A DNA stretch of 64,000 bases from Moellerella sp963519845. GTDB lineage: Bacteria; Pseudomonadota; Gammaproteobacteria; Enterobacterales; Enterobacteriaceae. The stretch spans positions 62,001 through 126,000 of the forward strand of contig CAUQNX010000010.1 of assembly GCA_963519845.1 (NCBI GenBank), in the 5' to 3' direction. Position 1 is the first letter of the stretch. Every line of letters begins with the position of its first letter. This document shows, piece by piece, positions 15,266 through 24,745 of the stretch. The translations under genes were made by a program, and so were the position numbers. The notes beneath the pieces were generated by a model, which was not told the DNA's origin, ran no database searches, and saw nothing but the letters and a program-made list of their open reading frames with translations.

Positions 15266-15646
15266 TTATTTCTCAGCGATAACCGTCGCGCAAGCATAGT
15301 GACGTTCATCAGCAATAGACACATGTATATAATTGATACCCAAAGAGTGGGCTAATTTTGCCGCCTCTCCCGTAAGCGTCAATACCGGTTTGCCGAGTTG
15401 ATCATTTGAGACTTCAAATTGATTAAATGCTAGACCATTGCGGATACCTGTACCTAAAGCTTTTGCCGCCGCTTCTTTTACCGCAAAACGTTTAGCCAGA
15501 TAACGTTCTGGCTGACTATGCTGGCTATACTGTGCATACTCGCTATCAGTTAATATACGTTTTGCTAAGCGATCAGCTGAGCGCGCTATCACGCGCTCTA
15601 TTCTTGCAATTTCAACAATATCCGTACCTAGACCAATAATTGCCAT
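15266..15646 (-). CDS. acpS: Holo-[acyl-carrier-protein] synthase
   Basis: A 126-residue enzyme that transfers 4'-phosphopantetheine from CoA to the Ser of apo-ACP. It has GTDIVEIARIERV with the magnesium-binding Asp, and the RFAVKEAAAKALGTG signature with the second acidic ligand Glu. The length equals that of the E. coli enzyme. Its ATG overlaps the pdxJ stop (TAATG), so the two are translationally coupled. Confidence 0.95.
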   Translation of the reverse strand: MAIIGLGTDIVEIARIERVIARSADRLAKRILTDSEYAQYSQHSQPERYLAKRFAVKEAAAKALGTGIRNGLAFNQFEVSNDQLGKPVLTLTGEAAKLAHSLGINYIHVSIADERHYACATVIAEK

Positions 15647-16377
15647 TACTGACGCGCTTCCAATAATAAAGCTTTCATATCTGCGACAGCTTTATCTAAT
15701 CCACTAAATAGAGCCCTACCAATAATCGCATGGCCAATATTAAGTTCATAAATTTCAGGTAGTGCTGCGATCGCTTGCACATTGTGATAAGTCAGCCCAT
15801 GGCCAGCATTAACACTTAAACCTTTCAGTGCCGCATAAGCCACACCATCTCTGATACGACGGAATTCAACTTCTTGTTCTTCCGCAGTTTTAGCGTCTGC
15901 ATAGGCACCAGTATGGATTTCAATAAAGGGGGCTCCCACCTCTTGAGCTGCGTCAATTTGTATGTGATCAGCATCGATAAATAACGAAACTTTAATACCT
16001 GCATCATTAAGACGTTTAACAGCTTGAGCAATTTTCTGTTTTTGACCTGCCACATCCAGGCCACCTTCAGTAGTCACTTCTTCGCGCTTTTCTGGTACTA
16101 GACAACAGAAAGCAGGTTTGATACGGCAAGCAATTTCGATCATTTCATCGGTTACTGCCATTTCTAAATTCATCCGCGTCTGAATGGTGCTATTCAGCAA
16201 CTCCACATCCCTATCGGTGATATGACGGCGATCTTCACGTAAATGAACTGTAATACCATCAGCCCCCGCCTGCTCGACAACAAAAGCGGCTTGTACTGGA
16301 TCTGGGTATTGTGTACCTCGAGCATTTCTGACCGTTGCGATATGATCTATATTTACGCCTAACAATAGCTTAGCCAT
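15646..16377 (-). CDS. pdxJ: Pyridoxine 5'-phosphate synthase
   Basis: The ATG at 16377 follows GCAGGAGTGG and begins MAKLLLGVNIDHIATVRNARG, as expected for PdxJ; upstream in-frame codons are not needed. The 243-residue enzyme condenses 1-deoxyxylulose 5-phosphate with 3-amino-1-hydroxyacetone phosphate in vitamin B6 synthesis. Seen motifs are HLREDRRHI, the catalytic Glu region with CLVPEKREE, and NAGHGLTYHN. It is in an operon with acpS, downstream of recO. Confidence 0.95.
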   Translation of the reverse strand: MAKLLLGVNIDHIATVRNARGTQYPDPVQAAFVVEQAGADGITVHLREDRRHITDRDVELLNSTIQTRMNLEMAVTDEMIEIACRIKPAFCCLVPEKREEVTTEGGLDVAGQKQKIAQAVKRLNDAGIKVSLFIDADHIQIDAAQEVGAPFIEIHTGAYADAKTAEEQEVEFRRIRDGVAYAALKGLSVNAGHGLTYHNVQAIAALPEIYELNIGHAIIGRALFSGLDKAVADMKALLLEARQ

Positions 16378-16733
16378 TTCCACTCCTGCAATCATCATTC
16401 AATAGGTGACATATTATGTAGTTCCATCCTACTGCAATTTTATCTATTAGTGCAAAAAATATCGCTCAATTAATCATAAAAAATAATTTTTCTCATTCTA
16501 AAAGTTCATAAAAGCTAAATATTCTGGAAGCGTTTCACAAAAATATAATCGATTAGAATAAAAAGGTCGTTTATTTTTCATAATCACTTATGATGAAAAA
16601 ACAGTCAGAGACAAAATCAAACAGATAAAAAAAGATATTAACAATGAATATGTAAGAACAGAAAAATAAATATCTAATAATATAGATAACGATGAATAAT
16701 GATTTTTATATATTATTAATATTCAACTTAGAT
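16378..16733. other. 356-bp AT-rich gap between recO and pdxJ
   Basis: No ORF with a ribosome site is seen. The gap is unusual because recO and pdxJ are close in E. coli; here pdxJ-acpS probably has its own promoter in this stretch. I could not pick a single convincing -35/-10 pair. Confidence 0.35.
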
Positions 16734-17480
16734 TTAAATAATTTTATCGCAATTATTCGGAGTATCTATATTTGTAGATGGACGGGTAAATTGACGGAAT
16801 AGTTCGCGGCTTTTTAACGGCTTGCCACCTAAATAAGGTTTTAAGGCAATGCGAGTAAATTTTTTGGCGGCTTTTAAGGTGTCAAGATCAGGAAACTCTC
16901 TATGGGCTAACGCTTTTAACTCTTTGCCTGTAAAACTAAAATGATCGATAACTAAACTACCAATAAAGCCTTTTTCTTCACGGTAGCGATAGGTCATAGA
17001 ATCAGACACTGGCTGGCCACTACCGGCACAGTGAAGAAAATCGACACCATAACCAATATGCGATAAAAGAGAGAGTTCGAAACGGCGTAAGGCTTGCTCT
17101 GGAGTATATTCGCTGGCAGCTAGAGTCTGAAGACACTCTAAATAATCGAAAAAAAGAACCGAGTAATTGGTTCCATGCTCTAAAATGCGAGAAAGTAGCT
17201 CATTAACATAGAGGCCACTATATAGCACAGTTCCTGATAGTGGGAGGGCTAAAGAGACGGGATCTGCATTGATCAATGTTTTGACTTCACCTCGCCCTGT
17301 CCAGCGGATCAGCAGTGGTGTAAAGGGCTGTAAACAGCCCCTTATCGGCGAGCGATTACGGCGTGCACCTTTAGCCAAAATACGAACACGTCCTTCCCCT
17401 TCAGTGAAAAAGTCAATTAATAGACTGGTTTCACTATAAGGTCTAGCATGAAGTACAAAAGCACGTTGCCAGCCGTTCAC
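16734..17480 (-). CDS. recO: DNA repair protein RecO
   Basis: A 248-residue protein of usual length. The N-terminal OB-fold is visible as MNGWQRAFVLHARPYSETSLLIDFFTEGEGRVRILAKGARR; the rest is the helical domain. Together with RecF and RecR it loads RecA on SSB-coated single-stranded DNA. It follows era with an 11-base gap, the conserved rnc-era-recO order. Confidence 0.95.
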   Translation of the reverse strand: MNGWQRAFVLHARPYSETSLLIDFFTEGEGRVRILAKGARRNRSPIRGCLQPFTPLLIRWTGRGEVKTLINADPVSLALPLSGTVLYSGLYVNELLSRILEHGTNYSVLFFDYLECLQTLAASEYTPEQALRRFELSLLSHIGYGVDFLHCAGSGQPVSDSMTYRYREEKGFIGSLVIDHFSFTGKELKALAHREFPDLDTLKAAKKFTRIALKPYLGGKPLKSRELFRQFTRPSTNIDTPNNCDKII

Positions 17481-17491
17481 TTGATCACCGA

Positions 17492-18400
17492 CTATTTTAA
17501 ATCGTCAGTATAGCCTAGACTGCGTAGTGCACGTTCATCATCAGCCCAGCCTGCTTTGACTTTGACCCAAAGCACTAAATGGACTTTAGTATCAAACATT
17601 TTTTCCATATCAATACGCGCTTCGGTACCAATTACTTTGATTTTACTGCCTTGATTGCCGATGACCATTTTTTTCTGGCCTTCGCGCTCGACTAAAATCA
17701 AACCATTGATATGGAAACTGCCATTCTCTTTCACTAAAAACTGCTCGATTTCAACAGTGACAGAGTAAGGTAATTCATCACCGAGAAAACGCATCAATTT
17801 CTCACGAATAATTTCTGATGCCATAAAACGCTGAGAGCGATCAGTAATATATTCTTCAGGAAAGTGATACTCAGCTTCAGGCATATGCTTGCGCACAATA
17901 CCAGCGATTGTATCGACGCCAATGCCCTTCTCTGCACTGATAGGCACTACATCTAAAAAGTTCATTTGCTGACTAACGAAACCAATATGAGGTAACAATT
18001 TAGTTTTATCGGTAACATTGTCAATCTTATTAATCGCAAGAATTACTGGGCAACGCAGACTTTTTAACTTATTAACTACCATTTCATCGTCTGCGGTCCA
18101 GTTTGTTCCTTCTACCACGAAAATAACCAGTTCAACATCACCGATTGAGCTACTTGCTGCACGGTTCATTAAACGGTTAATTGCGCGTTTTTCTTCGATA
18201 TGCAAACCTGGAGTATCAACATAAATTGTTTGGCATTCACCTTCAGTGTGAATCCCCATAATACGATGTCGAGTGGTTTGTGGCTTACGCGAGGTAATCG
18301 AGACTTTTTGCCCCAAAAGCTGGTTAAGCAGTGTTGATTTACCTACATTCGGTCGGCCGACTATTGCGACGAAACCGCAATAGGTTGTTTTTTCGGTCAT
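17492..18400 (-). CDS. era: GTPase Era
   Basis: A 302-residue GTPase: G1 GRPNVGKS, G3 DTPG, G4 NKID, then a C-terminal KH domain with GNQGSKIKVIG. Era binds the 3' end of 16S rRNA and aids 30S maturation. It overlaps the rnc stop by four bases (ATGA), giving coupled expression with RNase III as in E. coli. Confidence 0.96.
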   Translation of the reverse strand: MTEKTTYCGFVAIVGRPNVGKSTLLNQLLGQKVSITSRKPQTTRHRIMGIHTEGECQTIYVDTPGLHIEEKRAINRLMNRAASSSIGDVELVIFVVEGTNWTADDEMVVNKLKSLRCPVILAINKIDNVTDKTKLLPHIGFVSQQMNFLDVVPISAEKGIGVDTIAGIVRKHMPEAEYHFPEEYITDRSQRFMASEIIREKLMRFLGDELPYSVTVEIEQFLVKENGSFHINGLILVEREGQKKMVIGNQGSKIKVIGTEARIDMEKMFDTKVHLVLWVKVKAGWADDERALRSLGYTDDLK

Positions 18401-19077
18401 TCAAGCTCCAAAATTTTTAATGCTTGTTCTGCAGCAGCTTGTTCTGCCTTACGACGACTTGAACCAACACCATTAACGGGTTGTTCAACACCACTTATTT
18501 GACAGTGGATGGTAAATTCCTGATCGTGGGCTTCGCCTCGAACCTGAACGACCAAATATGTCGGAAGCGGCAAATGGCGCCCCTGCAGATATTCTTGTAA
18601 ACGTGTTTTTGGATCTTTTTGCTTATCACCGGGACTGATTTCATCCAGTCTTGATTGATACCAGCTTAAAATAATGCGTTCAATAGTCTGAATATCGCTA
18701 TCTAAAAAGATCCCACCAATTAATGCTTCAACCGTGTCGGCCAGAATGGATTCACGACGAAATCCACCACTTTTCAGTTCGCCTGGTCCTAAACGTAAGC
18801 ATTCACCCAGTTCGAATTCACGGGCAATTTCTGCCAACGTATTTCCTCTTACTAGGGTTGCTCGCATACGACTCATATCACCTTCATCAACTTTAGGAAA
18901 ACGATGATAAAGGTCATTGGCAATAACAAAACTTAGAATTGAATCACCTAAAAATTCTAAACGTTCATTATGCTTACTACTGGCGCTACGATGTGTTAGC
19001 GCCTGTATTAATAATTCATGTAGCCGAAACTGGTAGCCCAGTTTTCGCTGTAACTTGTCAATTAAAATAGGGTTCAT
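18397..19077 (-). CDS. rnc: Ribonuclease III
   Basis: A 226-residue double-strand RNA endonuclease with the signature ERLEFLGDSIL (catalytic acidic cluster), a second acidic site near EALIGGIFLDS, and a C-terminal dsRNA-binding domain ending SSRRKAEQAAAEQALKILE. It processes rRNA precursors and many mRNAs. A long imperfect hairpin lies in its leader (19112-19164), reminiscent of the E. coli autoregulatory cleavage site. Confidence 0.96.
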   Translation of the reverse strand: MNPILIDKLQRKLGYQFRLHELLIQALTHRSASSKHNERLEFLGDSILSFVIANDLYHRFPKVDEGDMSRMRATLVRGNTLAEIAREFELGECLRLGPGELKSGGFRRESILADTVEALIGGIFLDSDIQTIERIILSWYQSRLDEISPGDKQKDPKTRLQEYLQGRHLPLPTYLVVQVRGEAHDQEFTIHCQISGVEQPVNGVGSSRRKAEQAAAEQALKILELE

Positions 19078-19111
19078 GTGCGACCAACTGATTTTGTTAA
19101 TTGATAAAAAA

Positions 19112-19164
19112 GCACACGCAACAGACCTGTAAAATCGGAGACTTTACAAAACTGTTGCGTTTGC
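19112..19164 (-). promoter_or_regulatory. Extended hairpin in the rnc leader, candidate RNase III target
   Basis: Outer arms 19112-19124 and 19152-19164 pair over 12 of 13 positions (core ACGCAACAG / CTGTTGCGT). Inside them a second stem TGTAAA (19128-19133) / TTTACA (19143-19148) continues after a 3x3 internal loop. The structure is 35-90 bases before the rnc start. In E. coli RNase III cuts its own leader hairpin to lower its synthesis. Equivalence here is inferred from structure and place only. Confidence 0.6.
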
Positions 19165-19381
19165 ACTGGCGCTCTTTGAATTTTTTTAAATTCAATAAAA
19201 CAACCGAATATAAAATTTTCGAAACGGTGATAAATAAACTTATTAATCCGGCAGTATCTTGATTCAATCTAAAAAATGTTATTAAAGAGGCCAATCATAT
19301 TGATTTATTCATTGTACACTGTGGAACTGATTTATGCTTCGATAAATGTGGGTTTTATCACTAAAACCCACATTATTGATT

Positions 19382-20353
19382 TTATTCGCTAATAGGTCCG
19401 ATACGGCTAAAACGAATGCCTGTTGGCCACTCATTCTCTTGTTTATCTAGACTTAACCAAATAAATACCGCGCGTCCAACTAAGTTTTCTTCAGGAACAA
19501 AGCCCCACATACGACTATCTGAACTATTGTCTCGATTATCACCCATCATAAAATAGTGCTTAGGGGGAACAATCCACTCATTTTGAGGCATATTTGGCTG
19601 TTTAAATCTCGCCTGAGTCATTGCCTCTTTGATCACTAAAATCTGATGAGATACATCACCCAATTTCTCTGATCGTCCATATTGACGTAATGCGTAGCTA
19701 GGTACAGGTTCACTTACTGGGATCTGGAAGTTCCCTTTTTGGCTTTCGACAATGGATTCAACATTAAAAGACATTACCCATTCACTTGGTTCGAGTGGTC
19801 CATAAACAACAGCTAATTTATCTGTGCACTCATTATTTGGGCAATTAGGATAAATAGTTAACTCTTTTGTTGTGGGATTATAGACCAGCTTATCGCCGGG
19901 TAAGCCAATAACACGTTTCACAAAATCAACCGTTGGTTCGACAGGATATTTAAATACAGCAATATCACCGCGTTTTGGTTGGCCCGTTTTAATCAATGTC
20001 GTTTGCGTTACAGGATCTTTTAGACCATAAGCAAATTTTTCCACTAGCATAAAATCACCAACCAATAAGGTTGGCATCATGGAACCTGAAGGTATCTGAA
20101 AAGGCTCATAAATAAATGAACGCACTATCAAAACAATGGCTAAAACAGGAAAGATTGATGTACTCGTTTCCATCCAACCCGGTTTATTAACTGTTCTTTC
20201 TAGCTCTTCCTGACTGATACTTCCTTTGGTCATTTCTTGGAGCTTTGCCAGTTTGCGCTTTCTAGCTGGCGCATACTTAAAGCGATCTAGACACCAAATA
20301 ATTCCCGTGATCACTGTTGCTAATGTCAGGATCAGCGCAAAGGTGTTAGCCAT
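19382..20353 (-). CDS. lepB: Signal peptidase I
   Basis: A 323-residue membrane protease that removes Sec and Tat signal peptides. There are two N-terminal membrane segments (residues about 4-20 and 63-80), the catalytic Ser91 in PSGSMMPTL, the Lys general base in VKRVIGLPGD, and the box GDNRDNSSDSR. It lies between lepA and rnc as in E. coli, with a 303-base leader region before rnc. Confidence 0.96.
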   Translation of the reverse strand: MANTFALILTLATVITGIIWCLDRFKYAPARKRKLAKLQEMTKGSISQEELERTVNKPGWMETSTSIFPVLAIVLIVRSFIYEPFQIPSGSMMPTLLVGDFMLVEKFAYGLKDPVTQTTLIKTGQPKRGDIAVFKYPVEPTVDFVKRVIGLPGDKLVYNPTTKELTIYPNCPNNECTDKLAVVYGPLEPSEWVMSFNVESIVESQKGNFQIPVSEPVPSYALRQYGRSEKLGDVSHQILVIKEAMTQARFKQPNMPQNEWIVPPKHYFMMGDNRDNSSDSRMWGFVPEENLVGRAVFIWLSLDKQENEWPTGIRFSRIGPISE

Positions 20354-20371
20354 TGAGATTCCTTTTCTATT

Positions 20372-22174
20372 TTAGTTGTCTTTACCGACATGTAATATCG
20401 CTAAAAATGCCTCTTGAGGCAGTTCAACGTTACCAACCTGCTTCATACGTTTCTTACCATCTTTCTGTTTCTGCAACAGTTTTTTCTTACGGCTAATATC
20501 ACCACCGTAACACTTGGCAAGTACGTTTTTACGCAGTTGTTTCACCGTAGAACGCGCAATAATATGGTTACCAATTGCAGCCTGAATGGCGATATCAAAC
20601 TGCTGACGCGGGATCAACTCTTTCATTTTCTCAACCAACTCGCGCCCACGATACTGTGAGTTTGTTTGGTGGGTGATCAGAGCCAGCGCATCGACACGTT
20701 CAGTATTAATAAGAACATCAACTCTTACCATGTTAGATGCTTGGAAACGTTTAAAGCTGTAATCCAATGAAGCATAACCGCGTGACGTTGATTTCAGACG
20801 ATCGAAGAAATCAAGCACAACCTCAGCCATTGGGATCTCATAAGTCAACGAGACCTGATTACCGTGATAAACCATATTGGTTTGCATACCACGTTTCTCG
20901 ATACACAGGGTGATCACATTGCCTAAGTACTCTTTAGGCATCAGCATATGACACTCTGCAATAGGCTCACGCAACTCAGCGATATTATTCAATGGAGGTA
21001 GTTTAGATGGGCTATCTACTTGAATAACTTCACCATTGGTCATTTCAACTTCATAGACAACGGTAGGTGCTGTGGTAATAAGATCAAGATCGTATTCGCG
21101 TTCAAGACGCTCTTGAATGATTTCCATATGCAGTAAGCCAAGAAAACCACAACGGAAGCCAAAGCCAAGCGCGGTCGATGTCTCTGGTTCATAGAATAGA
21201 GAAGCGTCATTTAGGCTCAGTTTACCCAGTGCATCGCGGAAAGCTTCATAGTCATCTGAGCTAACAGGGAATAGTCCAGCATAAACCTGCGGCTTCACTT
21301 TTTGAAAGCCGGGTAAAGCTTTATCTGCTGGCATTCTTGCGCCAGTCAGGGTATCCCCAACAGGTGCGCCAGTGATATCTTTGATTGCACAGACTAACCA
21401 GCCTACTTCACCACAATTTAGTATATCGCGATCAATACGTTTTGGAGTAAATATCCCCAAGCGATCAGCGTTATAAACTTGGCCCGTACTCATGACCTTA
21501 ATTTTTTCGCCTTTGCGCAAAGTACCGTTTTTAACACGGATCAAAGAGACAACACCCAGATAATTATCAAACCATGAATCGATAATTAAAGCTTGGAGTG
21601 GCGCATCGCCATCACCAGTAGGATGTGGAATATCTCTTACTAAGCGTTCGATAACTTCCTGAACGCCAACACCGGTTTTAGCTGAACAGCGCACAGCATC
21701 ATGGGCATCGAGGCCAATGATGTCTTCAATTTCATCCGCAACACGTTCAGGATCAGCTGCGGGCAAATCAATTTTGTTCAATACAGGGACGACTTCTAGG
21801 TCCATATTGATTGCGGTATAGCAGTTCGCAAGAGTTTGTGCTTCCACTCCTTGCCCAGCATCAACAACCAGTAATGCGCCTTCACAAGCAGCAAGTGAAC
21901 GTGAGACTTCATATGAAAAGTCAACGTGTCCCGGTGTATCAATAAAGTTAAGCTGATAAGTCTCGCCATCAGCTGCTTTATACTCAAGAGTCACACTTTG
22001 AGCTTTAATCGTGATACCGCGTTCACGTTCTAAATCCATAGAATCAAGAACTTGAGCTTCCATTTCACGATCTGCTAATCCACCACAAATCTGAATAATA
22101 CGATCTGACAAAGTTGATTTGCCGTGATCTATATGTGCAATAACTGAAAAGTTTCTTATATTATTGATTTTCAA
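20372..22174 (-). CDS. lepA: Translation elongation factor 4 (LepA)
   Basis: A 600-residue GTPase with G1 AHIDHGKST, G3 DTPGHVD, G4 NKIDLP and the LepA-specific C-terminus (GGDISRKKKLLQKQKDGKKRMK). EF4 acts on ribosomes, with roles reported in translocation or initiation and biogenesis. It is 18 bases upstream of lepB in one operon. Confidence 0.97.
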   Translation of the reverse strand: MKINNIRNFSVIAHIDHGKSTLSDRIIQICGGLADREMEAQVLDSMDLERERGITIKAQSVTLEYKAADGETYQLNFIDTPGHVDFSYEVSRSLAACEGALLVVDAGQGVEAQTLANCYTAINMDLEVVPVLNKIDLPAADPERVADEIEDIIGLDAHDAVRCSAKTGVGVQEVIERLVRDIPHPTGDGDAPLQALIIDSWFDNYLGVVSLIRVKNGTLRKGEKIKVMSTGQVYNADRLGIFTPKRIDRDILNCGEVGWLVCAIKDITGAPVGDTLTGARMPADKALPGFQKVKPQVYAGLFPVSSDDYEAFRDALGKLSLNDASLFYEPETSTALGFGFRCGFLGLLHMEIIQERLEREYDLDLITTAPTVVYEVEMTNGEVIQVDSPSKLPPLNNIAELREPIAECHMLMPKEYLGNVITLCIEKRGMQTNMVYHGNQVSLTYEIPMAEVVLDFFDRLKSTSRGYASLDYSFKRFQASNMVRVDVLINTERVDALALITHQTNSQYRGRELVEKMKELIPRQQFDIAIQAAIGNHIIARSTVKQLRKNVLAKCYGGDISRKKKLLQKQKDGKKRMKQVGNVELPQEAFLAILHVGKDN

Positions 22175-22662
22175 GGTAATATCTTCTTTTAAATTGCCTT
22201 ACAAAATCAGCTTCAGGCGAGTTTTTTGCCACGAAGCTAAAACGCTATGTATGTTACAAGTTTAGTCGTTGGCAACATTTTACATAGAAGAGATAGTTAA
22301 CACAAAGATTCAATGTAAAAGTGAAGTAAATCCTTTGCATCACTGATTAATTATTTTGCTTTTACTCATATGTATCGAGGATTTTATCTACCTGTTTATC
22401 GGTATATTTATCACCAAAACAGTATCTAACCAATAGAAAAAAGATCTCATAATAAGATCTTATATTGAACTCAATTTTTATTTTGTACTAAATTTCAATT
22501 GGTTGGAGTTTAAAGCAAGACGCTAAATCAAATAATGAGTAGCCTGAATAAAAAATGAATATGGTCAGAAAATCTATTTTATTGATAATTAGTCAATAAA
22601 AAATCATCATTGGCTAATTAAGTTCACTTTTATCACTCAACTTGATGAAAACGACAAAATAT
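22175..22662. other. 488-bp gap between rseC and lepA
   Basis: No gene is seen. It should contain the leftward promoter of the lepA operon, which I could not define by eye, and the end of the rse transcript. A hairpin at 22434-22461 is listed separately. Confidence 0.4.
22434..22461 (-). terminator. Probable terminator of the rpoE-rseABC operon
   Basis: Arms AAGATCT (22441-22447) and AGATCTT (22455-22461) with a 7-base loop. On the minus strand the stem is followed by six T. It is 200 bases after the rseC stop. Confidence 0.55.
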
Positions 22663-23127
22663 TCAATTTTCTAGCTGTATCAATGTGGTATCAGGTGGTA
22701 GGCCAATTTGCAGAACAACAGGTTGGAATGCAGAATCCCCTCCCCAGTACTGAGCTATTTTTTTAGCAAATAAAAAGCCCGCTATGCCACCAAGCACGCC
22801 AGTTGCAAAAACCCAGAGTTGATCTAATCCATAAAATTGAGAAATAGCTGCCAGTAAAAACAGACCGATCAAGGGAGATAAATAAACCAACATTGCCGAA
22901 CGCAGTAGGCTACCTTCAGGAATACCAACCTCAACTTTTTGACCGACTTCAAGCGGCTGCGTTATCTCCAACTCTAATTGATGCTCGACATCAGGACCTA
23001 TTTTATTCAGCACATAGGAGCCACAAGCAGCGCGCGCACTGCAACTGCCGCATCCAGCTGAGGCACCATAGCGCAGTAAAGCACGGCCTTGATGCCAATG
23101 GATAACCGTTGCCCACTCTTTGACCAT
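22663..23127 (-). CDS. rseC: SoxR-reducing/RseC family protein
   Basis: A 154-residue inner-membrane protein with an N-terminal cysteine cluster (GCGSCSARAACGS) and two membrane helices around residues 78-96 and 106-120. RseC (MucC) has a modest effect on sigma-E in E. coli and belongs to the same family as the SoxR reducer component. It directly abuts rseB and is the last gene of the rpoE operon. Confidence 0.92.
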   Translation of the reverse strand: MVKEWATVIHWHQGRALLRYGASAGCGSCSARAACGSYVLNKIGPDVEHQLELEITQPLEVGQKVEVGIPEGSLLRSAMLVYLSPLIGLFLLAAISQFYGLDQLWVFATGVLGGIAGFLFAKKIAQYWGGDSAFQPVVLQIGLPPDTTLIQLEN

Positions 23128-24078
23128 CTATTTGCCCCCAAAATAAATACTTGATGCAATTTGCTTAGCTGTGACTAATGGCAGCTCGCCAATAATAGTC
23201 ACCTCATATTGACCTTGAGTTACCGTATAAATAGTGCGACGACCTTGACGAATCGGCTGTTCAATAAGTTTACCCTTCCCTGCTTTAGTTATATTAACCG
23301 AAAAGCTAAATAAACCATCACTAAACATCGCCGTTTCTAATTCATCATTTGCCTGAATCGGGCGTCGAGCGCGAGATGTCTCTTCAAATCCTGGTGGAAC
23401 CGAACCCACTTGCCATGAAAACGTCGGTTTGTTGATTTTAGGAGCAATCAACAGAGGCGGTAAATTAATTTTGCTCAAATTAATAAGCGACTCATTTACC
23501 GCTTTACTATCAAATACCGTTGATATCACTCTAAATTGCTCAAGTGTTTCATTATTATTATCAAGCAAGTCAATCCGAAGCGGTAGTTGTGTCTCTTCAT
23601 CAATCAGTAAAACATAATTAAATCTTGAACTGTCTTTTGATATAACTCGTATCACTAAACAAGGACGATCACCAAGATGAGTACGCCCCGCATCAATAAA
23701 ATTATAGTACTGAGCTAATTGAGTATAGTCGGCAAAAATGGCTGAGGGCAAATTATCAACAATATGTTGGCCATTGAGGCTAAAAGCATCAAATCCCGGC
23801 TCAAAATAACTGATCAAATTCCCCTGCTGTACTATCTCTCTACGGGATGAGTCCATCTGGATCATTTGAGCGATAGATTTATTATTGACAATACTCTGAC
23901 GATAGCGTGCCGGCACAATATTTTGTGGGCTGATGGTGATAAAGGAGATTTCATATGAGAGATTTTTAGCAGCTCTTCCCATCTCATTTAAAACGGTTTC
24001 AGGACTCGATTGAGCCGCTGAAACCGTTTGAGATGCAAGGCTGCCCACCAAAAATATGGTGGATAACCAATATTTCAT
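23128..24078 (-). CDS. rseB: Sigma-E regulatory protein RseB
   Basis: A 316-residue periplasmic protein with a signal peptide (WLSTIFLVGSLASQTVSA). It has the lipoprotein-fold N-terminal domain and the smaller C-terminal domain of RseB. It binds the periplasmic part of RseA and shields it from DegS, and it senses mislocalised LPS and lipoproteins. It lies 5 bases after rseA. Confidence 0.94.
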   Translation of the reverse strand: MKYWLSTIFLVGSLASQTVSAAQSSPETVLNEMGRAAKNLSYEISFITISPQNIVPARYRQSIVNNKSIAQMIQMDSSRREIVQQGNLISYFEPGFDAFSLNGQHIVDNLPSAIFADYTQLAQYYNFIDAGRTHLGDRPCLVIRVISKDSSRFNYVLLIDEETQLPLRIDLLDNNNETLEQFRVISTVFDSKAVNESLINLSKINLPPLLIAPKINKPTFSWQVGSVPPGFEETSRARRPIQANDELETAMFSDGLFSFSVNITKAGKGKLIEQPIRQGRRTIYTVTQGQYEVTIIGELPLVTAKQIASSIYFGGK

Positions 24079-24083
24079 TATTA

Positions 24084-24701
24084 CTACTTAGCCCCAGCAT
24101 TTGAGATAGGTGGAGTCTCTTTGGTATTGCTGTTCTGTAGAGTTGAACGCCGTTCTATTTCATATTGTTGCAGCATTGAGTTAATGCGCTGGTTACGTTC
24201 CGCAGCTTGATTTTGCTGTTCGTTACCAAAAAGCTGGTCATTCGAAATATTTAAACTAACCGGTGAACCAGCACCAACAGGAACAGTGTTGAAAACAGAG
24301 TATTCAGATTGAGCGTCGACTGGTTGCCCATCTTTATTATATTGCTGAACGCCGACAATCACCGCTAATGATACACATGCTGCCATCCCAACTTGAGTTA
24401 ACTGGCTGGCCCATGGGCGAACTTTTTGCCAAATGGCAGTGACGCCCCAACTTTCAGGTGTTGGCTGAGATTCGAGAACGGCTTGCGGGTGCATCTGTAC
24501 AGGTTCGTTTTCTAGCGCCAACGCGACTTGGCTTGCAATATCAAAATGAACAACATCACCGGTATCACCACGTAATGTATCACGGATGAGATGATAGCTC
24601 TCCCAGCGTTGTTTTAACGCTGAATCTTGCAAGATAGTGCTGATAAGTTCTGGCTCCAGAATTTCACCATCCATCAATGAGGAAAGTTTCTCTCTTTGCA
24701 T
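24084..24701 (-). CDS. rseA: Anti-sigma-E factor RseA
   Basis: The start MQREKLSSLMDGE at 24701 fits the family; in-frame codons up to 24731 are probably leader. The 205-residue protein has a cytoplasmic sigma-binding domain (about 1-100), one membrane helix (LTQVGMAACVSLAVIVGV) and a periplasmic tail that is cut by DegS and RseP during envelope stress. It sits between rpoE and rseB. Confidence 0.94.
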   Translation of the reverse strand: MQREKLSSLMDGEILEPELISTILQDSALKQRWESYHLIRDTLRGDTGDVVHFDIASQVALALENEPVQMHPQAVLESQPTPESWGVTAIWQKVRPWASQLTQVGMAACVSLAVIVGVQQYNKDGQPVDAQSEYSVFNTVPVGAGSPVSLNISNDQLFGNEQQNQAAERNQRINSMLQQYEIERRSTLQNSNTKETPPISNAGAK

Positions 24702-24745
24702 GCCCAAATACCCTTTAGTTATTTTCACCACAGTTATCGATTATG

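Noticed and set aside
19176..19195. TTGAATTT/AAATTCAA palindrome upstream of rnc as an operator
   Set aside because: It is made of A/T only in an AT-rich gap and has no partner site; chance is likely.
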